Assembly: GCA_030615435.1 (NCBI GenBank)
Contig: JAUWZH010000083.1
Span: 1 to 10,074, forward strand
Direction: 5' to 3'
DNA from: Candidatus Brocadiaceae bacterium
GTDB lineage: Bacteria > Planctomycetota > Brocadiia > SM23-32
Length of the DNA stretch: 10,074 bases
A program made the position numbers and the translations under genes. Numbering within the stretch: the first letter of the stretch is position 1; every line of letters begins with the position of its first letter. The notes below the pieces were generated by a model, which searched no databases, was not told where the DNA came from, and saw only the letters and a list, made by a program, of their open reading frames with translations. This document shows positions 5,550 through 10,074 of the stretch, piece by piece.

Positions 5550-7570
5550 GGCGTGACGCTGACAAGAAACCGGAGGCCGGGGGCAAGGGAGGCGATCCCT
5601 CCAAAGCGCCCCGGAACCCGCTCAGGCGCCAGTTGTTCATCTGGCTGTTGGTCCTCGGCGGGGTGCTGGCGGGGCTGATGGTGATCAAGAGGAGCGCGGT
5701 GCCGGAGGCGACCGAACTCAACCTCATGCAGTTGGAGAAGCACCTGGCCGCCGGTCACGTCGAGAAGCTGGTCATCAAGGGCAGCAAGCACGTTACGGGG
5801 ACCCTCAGGATCGGGGCGGCCCCTTACCGCAGGGTGAAGCTGACGGTCCCGGAGGCCTACCTGGACTCAACGGTCATAGACAGGTGGGCAAAGCATCTGT
5901 CGGAGAACGATGGGGATCTGAAGTCCGAGCCCTCGAACATGTGGCCGCTGCTCGCGATGAACGTGGTGCCTCTGCTGCTGCTCGTGCTTCTGATGCTGTA
6001 CTTCTTCAACCGCCAGATGAGGATGGCGAGCTCTCGGGACGGGGCCTTTCCTTTCCTGAGAAGCACCGTGCGCCAGGCCCAAAAGGAGAAATCGAAGATC
6101 AGTTTCGCGGACGTGGCGGGGGTGGACGAGGCGAAGGCGGAACTTCAGGAGACCGTGCAGTTCCTGAAGAGCCCCGAGAAGTTTCAGAGCGTCGGCGCAC
6201 GGATACCGCGTGGGATTCTGCTGGTGGGCTACCCCGGCACTGGCAAGACCCTGCTGGCCAAGGCCGTGGCCGGAGAGGCCGAGGTGCCGTTTTACAGCAT
6301 CGCCGGATCGGACTTCGTGGAGCTTTTCGTGGGCGTGGGGGCCGCCCGCGTGCGCGACCTGTTTCAGAAAGCTCGCAGCACCCAGCCGTGCATCATCTTC
6401 CTGGATGAAATAGACGCCGTGGGGCGCAAGAGGGGCACCGGACTCGGTGGAGGACACGACGAGCGGGAGCAGACCCTCAACGCCATCCTGAGCGAGATGG
6501 ACGGGTTCAACCGCGAGAACGGAATCATCGTGCTCGCCGCCACCAACCGCTCCGACGTCCTCGACCCCGCCCTGCTCAGGCCCGGCAGGTTCGACCGCGA
6601 GATCGTGGTGGATTTGCCCGACCTGGACGGGCGTGAGGCAATCCTCAAGGTTCACACCAGGAAGGTCAAAACAGAGCCCTCCCTGGACCTGAGGGTGATA
6701 GCGCGCGGCACCCCGGGGTTCAGCGGCGCCGACCTGGAGGCGGTGATCAACGAGGCGGCCATCCTCGCCGCCGTCAGGGGCAAGAAGAGGGTCGAACTGC
6801 AGGACCTGGAGGAAGCGCGGGACAAGGTGCGCTTTGGCCGGCAGAAAAAGAGCCGCATCATGAGCAAGGAAGACCGCATGTTGACCGCCTATCACGAAAG
6901 CGGCCACGCCCTCGTAGCCATGCTCCATCCAGACGTGGAACCTCTACACAAGGTGACCATTATCCCGCGCGGCTTCTCGCTGGGCATGACCATGATCCTG
7001 CCCGAAAAGGACAAGTACAGCCTGCGCAAGCGCGAGTGCCTCGGCATCCTGATCATGCACATGGCCGGGCGGGCAGCCGAAGAGCTTTTCTGCCAGGACA
7101 TTTCCTCCGGCGTCAAGGACGACATCGAAACCGCCACCGGGCTGGCCCGCAAAATGGTGACCCAGTGGGGCATGAGCGAGAGGCTCGGGCTGGTCTCCTA
7201 CTCCGACGAAGAAGAGCACGTCTTCCTGGGCAGCGAGATCACGCGCGCGAAAAGACACGGCGAGCACATCTCTCAGCAGATAGACGAGGAGATACGTGCC
7301 TTTCTGGAGGGTGCCCACTCTGAGGCCACGAAGATGTGTCAGGAACACGGACGTGAACTGAAGGCACTGGCCGGGGCGCTGCTCAAACTGGAAACGCTCA
7401 CCTCCGCAGAGGTCCAGAAGATATTCGATGGCCGGAGTGCGGAGGAGTTGCTGAAAGAACGGGAGATAGAAGCCCAGCAGAAGCGCTCCCTGGAAAGCGC
7501 TGCCCCCGAGAGGCCCGAAGAAGACACGGCGGAGGGGGATGTGCCCGCGCCCGCTGGGAGTCCTGCCTGA
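5546..7570 (+). CDS. ftsH: FtsH, membrane-anchored AAA+ zinc metalloprotease
   Basis: FtsH is an ATP-dependent hexameric protease of the inner membrane that removes misfolded membrane proteins and some regulators. The 674-residue protein has TM1 at about residues 30-46, a periplasmic domain, and TM2 at about 133-153. The AAA+ domain carries Walker A GYPGTGKT (228-235), pore loop FVGVG (261-265), Walker B IIFLDE (283-288) and a second region of homology with arginine fingers in RPGRFDR (345-351). The protease domain has the zinc site HESGH (450-454) with a probable third ligand at Asp526. All catalytic residues are present. Walker A has Tyr where GPPGTGKT is usual. The tail (residues 640-674) is acidic, Pro-rich and low complexity. 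The start is GTG, with AGGGAGG about 11 nt upstream. It lies 74 bases after lptE and near the divergent hflK/hflC, whose products control it elsewhere. Confidence 0.98.
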   Translation: MRRDADKKPEAGGKGGDPSKAPRNPLRRQLFIWLLVLGGVLAGLMVIKRSAVPEATELNLMQLEKHLAAGHVEKLVIKGSKHVTGTLRIGAAPYRRVKLTVPEAYLDSTVIDRWAKHLSENDGDLKSEPSNMWPLLAMNVVPLLLLVLLMLYFFNRQMRMASSRDGAFPFLRSTVRQAQKEKSKISFADVAGVDEAKAELQETVQFLKSPEKFQSVGARIPRGILLVGYPGTGKTLLAKAVAGEAEVPFYSIAGSDFVELFVGVGAARVRDLFQKARSTQPCIIFLDEIDAVGRKRGTGLGGGHDEREQTLNAILSEMDGFNRENGIIVLAATNRSDVLDPALLRPGRFDREIVVDLPDLDGREAILKVHTRKVKTEPSLDLRVIARGTPGFSGADLEAVINEAAILAAVRGKKRVELQDLEEARDKVRFGRQKKSRIMSKEDRMLTAYHESGHALVAMLHPDVEPLHKVTIIPRGFSLGMTMILPEKDKYSLRKRECLGILIMHMAGRAAEELFCQDISSGVKDDIETATGLARKMVTQWGMSERLGLVSYSDEEEHVFLGSEITRAKRHGEHISQQIDEEIRAFLEGAHSEATKMCQEHGRELKALAGALLKLETLTSAEVQKIFDGRSAEELLKEREIEAQQKRSLESAAPERPEEDTAEGDVPAPAGSPA

Positions 7571-7624
7571 GGGCCCGCCCGGACCGATCGCACCGGCGCC
7601 CGCAACCGATTTCTTCGCCCTGGA

Positions 7625-8074
7625 TTGTGCCCGGTGACCTGCCGAAGACCCGACAAAGCCGGCAAAGAACGCCCGTGGTATGCCAACGGGCTCCGTTTCG
7701 AGTGCACGCGCTGCGGGCGGTGCTGTGCCGGGGAACCGGGCTACGTCTGGGTGGAGAATGAAGAAACCCACCTCATCGCGCGTTTCCTGAAGATCCCTGA
7801 AAAGGAGTTCCTGAGGCGCTTCTGCCGGCGTGTGGTGTTCCGCACCAGCCTCCGGGAGCGACCCAACGGCGAGTGCGTGCTGCTGACCCCCACCGGGTGC
7901 CGCATCTACCCCGTCCGACCGGCTCAGTGCCGGAGTTTCCCCTTCTGGCCACAGTTCCTGAAAAGGCCCGAACGCTGGAACGCGCTCAAGGACCGCTGTG
8001 CGGGAGTGGGCCACGGCAGGCTCTATAGCCGGCAGGAAATCGAGGAGCTCCGCGACGGCAAACGCCCCACATGA
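7625..8074 (+). CDS. YkgJ-family cysteine cluster protein (CxxCxxCC)
   Basis: This is a small cytosolic protein of about 149 residues of the YkgJ/UPF0153 family, thought to bind zinc or an iron-sulfur cluster; its function is not established. The signature is plain: FECTRCGRCC (Cys27, 30, 33, 34), then GECVLL (Cys84), GCRIYPVRPAQCRSFPFWP (Cys92, Cys102) and a final Cys125 in DRCAGVGHG. The start is uncertain. TTG at 7625 and GTG at 7634 are the only upstream candidates in frame, neither has a good ribosome binding site, and the conserved domain begins only at about residue 18. It follows ftsH by 54 bases in the same direction with no terminator visible between them, so it is probably the last gene of the unit. 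The 122 bases between it and the convergent transporter gene show no clear terminator. Confidence 0.88.
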   Translation: MCPVTCRRPDKAGKERPWYANGLRFECTRCGRCCAGEPGYVWVENEETHLIARFLKIPEKEFLRRFCRRVVFRTSLRERPNGECVLLTPTGCRIYPVRPAQCRSFPFWPQFLKRPERWNALKDRCAGVGHGRLYSRQEIEELRDGKRPT

Positions 8075-8196
8075 CCGTCGGATGAGCCCTGCTGTCCTGC
8101 GGAATCTGGCTTGAAGGCCCAATACTCACGGCGAAGACGCTGTGTGGTCCGGGGAACGGCGGCTATTGGGGTGACGGCGCTGCTGGTTGATCCGCT

Positions 8197-9642
8197 TCAT
8201 CTCTTCGTTGCCTGCTTGCTCGCGTCACCATCTTCTCGAGCGGTTCTTGGCGTTCTAACGAGGGACGCAGAGAAGGGGTAGATAGAGGCAACATGGCCCC
8301 ATAATCTGGCAAACCGGCTGGGAAAATAGCTGAAGACCAGCGTGGGGGTGCGCACGGACTCCGGCTCATGCAGAAACTTGGCAACAAGGGCCGCCAATAA
8401 GACAAACACCGCCGAGAGGTAGAAGGTCAGACGGAGGTCAACGGCGTAACCGGCACCCTGCAAAGCAGATACAAGCCACCCTCCCAGGATGGCCATGGGG
8501 GCCCCGACCAGAGTTGCGAAGATATTGAAGGCGGCGAACTGAACGGAGCGGCCTTCGGGCCGTGATGTCTTGTACATCATGCTGCTAATGGCGACGCTCA
8601 CGGCTGCGCTGCCAAGACCCGCAAAGAGGTTGGCCCAGGGCAGAAGGAGATAGGCCGAAAGCGGTGAGTTCGGCGGGATGAACAGCCAGATACCAGCGGT
8701 CGGAGCAAGCACTAACAGACCCAGGATCAGAACTGGCCGACAGCCGAACCTGTCGACAGCTTTTCCGCAGAACGGCGAACAGAGAAGCATGGCCGCGGTG
8801 AACACAAAGTTCAGAATGCCCAGGCCGAAAAAGCTCAGGCCCACGTCACGGAGGCAGTATGCGGCAGTGAACGGCCCGGCAATTGCACTTAGAGAGAAGA
8901 CGGCGGTGACAAGCGCCAGCAAAACAAAGGGCCGGTTTCGGAACGTCTCGCGTGCGATCCTCCGGAATCCAGGCTTCCTCCCACCACCCGGCAGCGGGCA
9001 TTCCGGTTGTGGAATGTACAGGGCAGCCGAGGCAAGGCCGAAGACGGCTCCGAAGAAGAACAGTCCTGCGAAGGCGAACAGGCCGTGGGACTTGATGATG
9101 TCCAGGAATCTGCCCTCGATGATGGCGAACACGGAGCCGACAATGCCTGCAAACAACAGGCAGTGCCCGAAAAACCGCCCGCGCCGCTCTGCCGGCACCA
9201 GCTCTCCGATCCAGCTCCCCCGCGCATTGGCCACGAATTGCCCAGAAAGTGTGACCAGGACAATAATGCCTATGAGAACTGCCATACGCTCGCCCGTGTT
9301 CATCACGTCGCCGAAGAACGCGATGATAGCGACGAGAAACCAGATCAGAGGCGATAAGAAAGCGAAGCCCACCGTAATCCACTTCCGGCTGACCCCTCGT
9401 TCAACGAAATATGCAGCCAGTAACTGAAAGGTCACGAAGAACTGAGGAATGCTGGCCATCACACCAAGCAAAATGTTGTCGGCGCCGAGCTCGATGGCAA
9501 AGCCGATCAAGAACATGCCCCCTGTGCTGGCGCCAAATATGGCGGTCAACATCGTCTGCACGTAAGTCAGTCTGATAGCCCGCCCCACCTGTGCAGCATC
9601 CGGCATGGGGATCTCTTTGCGGGATGTAACGTCTTTGGCCAC
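8197..9642 (-). CDS. MFS-type transporter, 12 TM, substrate unknown
   Basis: This is a 481-residue major facilitator superfamily permease of the inner membrane. Twelve hydrophobic helices can be traced in two halves, separated by a hydrophilic loop at about residues 212-237 (PQPECPLPGGGRKPGFRR). The second half carries motif A between TM8 and TM9, GKAVDRFGCRPV (293-304). The equivalent in the first half is degenerate (AYFVERGVSRKW, residues 77-88). Charged loops such as VPAERRGRFFGH (149-160) fit the family. A polar tail of about 55 residues follows TM12. The start is probably GTG at 9642, with GAGGGA 5 nt upstream; ATG at 9606 (MPDAAQ) is an alternative. It is convergent to the YkgJ gene and has its own promoter, so it is likely independent of the envelope genes. 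The substrate cannot be read from the sequence. Confidence 0.92.
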   Translation of the reverse strand: MAKDVTSRKEIPMPDAAQVGRAIRLTYVQTMLTAIFGASTGGMFLIGFAIELGADNILLGVMASIPQFFVTFQLLAAYFVERGVSRKWITVGFAFLSPLIWFLVAIIAFFGDVMNTGERMAVLIGIIVLVTLSGQFVANARGSWIGELVPAERRGRFFGHCLLFAGIVGSVFAIIEGRFLDIIKSHGLFAFAGLFFFGAVFGLASAALYIPQPECPLPGGGRKPGFRRIARETFRNRPFVLLALVTAVFSLSAIAGPFTAAYCLRDVGLSFFGLGILNFVFTAAMLLCSPFCGKAVDRFGCRPVLILGLLVLAPTAGIWLFIPPNSPLSAYLLLPWANLFAGLGSAAVSVAISSMMYKTSRPEGRSVQFAAFNIFATLVGAPMAILGGWLVSALQGAGYAVDLRLTFYLSAVFVLLAALVAKFLHEPESVRTPTLVFSYFPSRFARLWGHVASIYPFSASLVRTPRTAREDGDASKQATKR

Positions 9643-9807
9643 TGCATTCCCTCGCTACGGTCCGCGGCGTGCGGGAAGCCTGAGGGGAGAATTCACGCCG
9701 CATGGTTCTCCTAACATGTTCTCGGGGTCTCACCGGGCCTATCTGCCGCAGCGGCCAACGGGCCTCACGGGGCGCTTCGAGGACTCGGCCCGGTCGTAAA
9801 GGCGAGC

Positions 9808-9836
9808 ATTATGCCGCCCGCGGTGCCTCTTGTCAA
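9808..9836 (-). promoter_or_regulatory. Sigma70-type promoter for the MFS transporter
   Basis: On the minus strand there is a perfect -35 TTGACA (9836-9831), a spacer of exactly 17 bp, and a -10 CATAAT (9813-9808, five of six bases). The predicted start is near 9801, giving a leader of about 160 nt before the GTG at 9642. This is one of the two best promoter matches in the window. Confidence 0.7.
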
Positions 9837-9948
9837 GAGCAATCCGCACGGGGTTTGGGGAAAGGGCATTTTCGGGGAACAAGCGGGGCGCAGGCGCGCA
9901 TTGAGAGAGACGAACGTGCACACCCCCGGCGGCAAACACAAGACATCC

Positions 9949-9963
9949 CCGCCGAGGCGGGCG
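9949..9963. repeat. GC-rich palindrome, REP-like
   Basis: The plus strand reads ATCCCCGCCGAGGCGGGCGGG, in which CCCGCC and GGCGGG can pair around a GA centre. Such elements flanked by AT(C)CC and GGGA(A) resemble the dispersed intergenic palindromes found in many GC-rich genomes. Only one copy is seen in this window, so dispersal is not shown. Confidence 0.35.
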
Positions 9964-10074
9964 GGAAGAGCGTGCTGTCCTCGAGCCGGCTCAGGAGCAG
10001 TTCCAACGGTACCTCCGCCCTAAAATGTTGTTGACCACCTACTGTGAAAACCTTACGTACCGGCACGACGGGGC

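Larger units (their letters stand above)
9643..10074. other. Non-coding stretch at the right end, with promoter and palindrome
   Basis: About 430 bases show no gene I can support. The left part is the 5' leader of the transporter gene (9643 to about 9801) with its promoter at 9808-9836. The right 240 bases contain only the palindrome at 9949-9963 and short random-looking frames on both strands. A minus-strand frame ending in DSTLFPPASAGM is the translation of that palindrome and not evidence of a gene. Confidence 0.6.

Noticed and set aside
5867..6928. Minus-strand open frame of 353 codons opposite ftsH
   Set aside because: It is antisense to the AAA+ core of FtsH, with no recognisable family, a ribosome binding site or a promoter.
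6944..8122. Minus-strand open frame of 392 codons opposite ftsH and the YkgJ gene
   Set aside because: It spans two firmly identified plus-strand genes and its translation is low-quality Gly/Ala/Phe/Arg-rich sequence, so it is a shadow.
8075..8196. Expected bidirectional terminator between the convergent YkgJ and MFS genes
   Set aside because: No GC-rich stem with a T-tract could be found on either strand, so no terminator is called.
9833..10066. Minus-strand 77-codon open frame at the right end
   Set aside because: No ribosome binding site or family, and its central part is only the translation of the GC-rich palindrome at 9949-9963.
1..10074. Mobile element, defence system, prophage or CRISPR array
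   Set aside because: No transposase, integrase, nuclease, toxin-antitoxin pair, terminal inverted repeats or repeat-spacer pattern was seen; all firm genes are envelope or housekeeping functions.

Overview
The window is about 10 kb of GC-rich bacterial chromosome, densely coded, with long spurious antisense frames as expected at high GC. It holds only ordinary chromosomal envelope genes. I see no rRNA, tRNA, insertion sequence, integrase, phage gene or CRISPR array. The organism has an outer membrane, because LptE and a BamD-like protein are present. The style of the LptE protein, the small YkgJ-type cysteine-cluster protein and the MFS transporter suggest an uncultured member of the Planctomycetota/PVC group or a neighbouring phylum. 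That placement is an impression from the proteins and was not computed.

Layout. From 3246 leftwards on the minus strand runs a three-gene unit: a secreted protein of about 617 residues with a very long Ala/Glu/Lys coiled coil and an unrecognised C-terminal region, then hflK, then hflC, which is cut by the left edge. hflK and hflC overlap by ATGA. A good sigma70-type promoter (TGGACA, 17 bp, TATAAT) reads into this unit through a leader of about 125 nt that can fold into several stems. A weak hairpin with a T-rich tail lies between the coiled-coil gene and hflK. The divergent intergenic stretch 3247-3760 also holds an extended -10 promoter candidate for the plus strand, a perfect 10-bp inverted repeat and a possible 58-codon ORF with an excellent ribosome binding site.

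From 3761 rightwards on the plus strand runs a second unit: a BamD-like TPR protein, lptE (overlapping it by ATGA), ftsH, and a YkgJ-family CxxCxxCC protein. A candidate internal promoter sits across the lptE stop codon and would give ftsH its own transcript. Convergent to this unit, on the minus strand from 9642 to 8197, is a 12-TM MFS transporter with its own near-consensus promoter (TTGACA, 17 bp, CATAAT). The last 240 bases hold no recognisable gene, only a short GC-rich palindrome.

How the genes fit together. HflK and HflC are the SPFH proteins that form a cage around the membrane protease FtsH in other bacteria. Here the two halves of that complex lie back to back, separated by genes for outer-membrane protein assembly (BamD-like) and LPS transport (LptE). 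The whole region reads as an envelope assembly and quality-control locus. The most interesting unknown is the coiled-coil protein that leads the hflKC unit. Its partners and role cannot be read from sequence alone.
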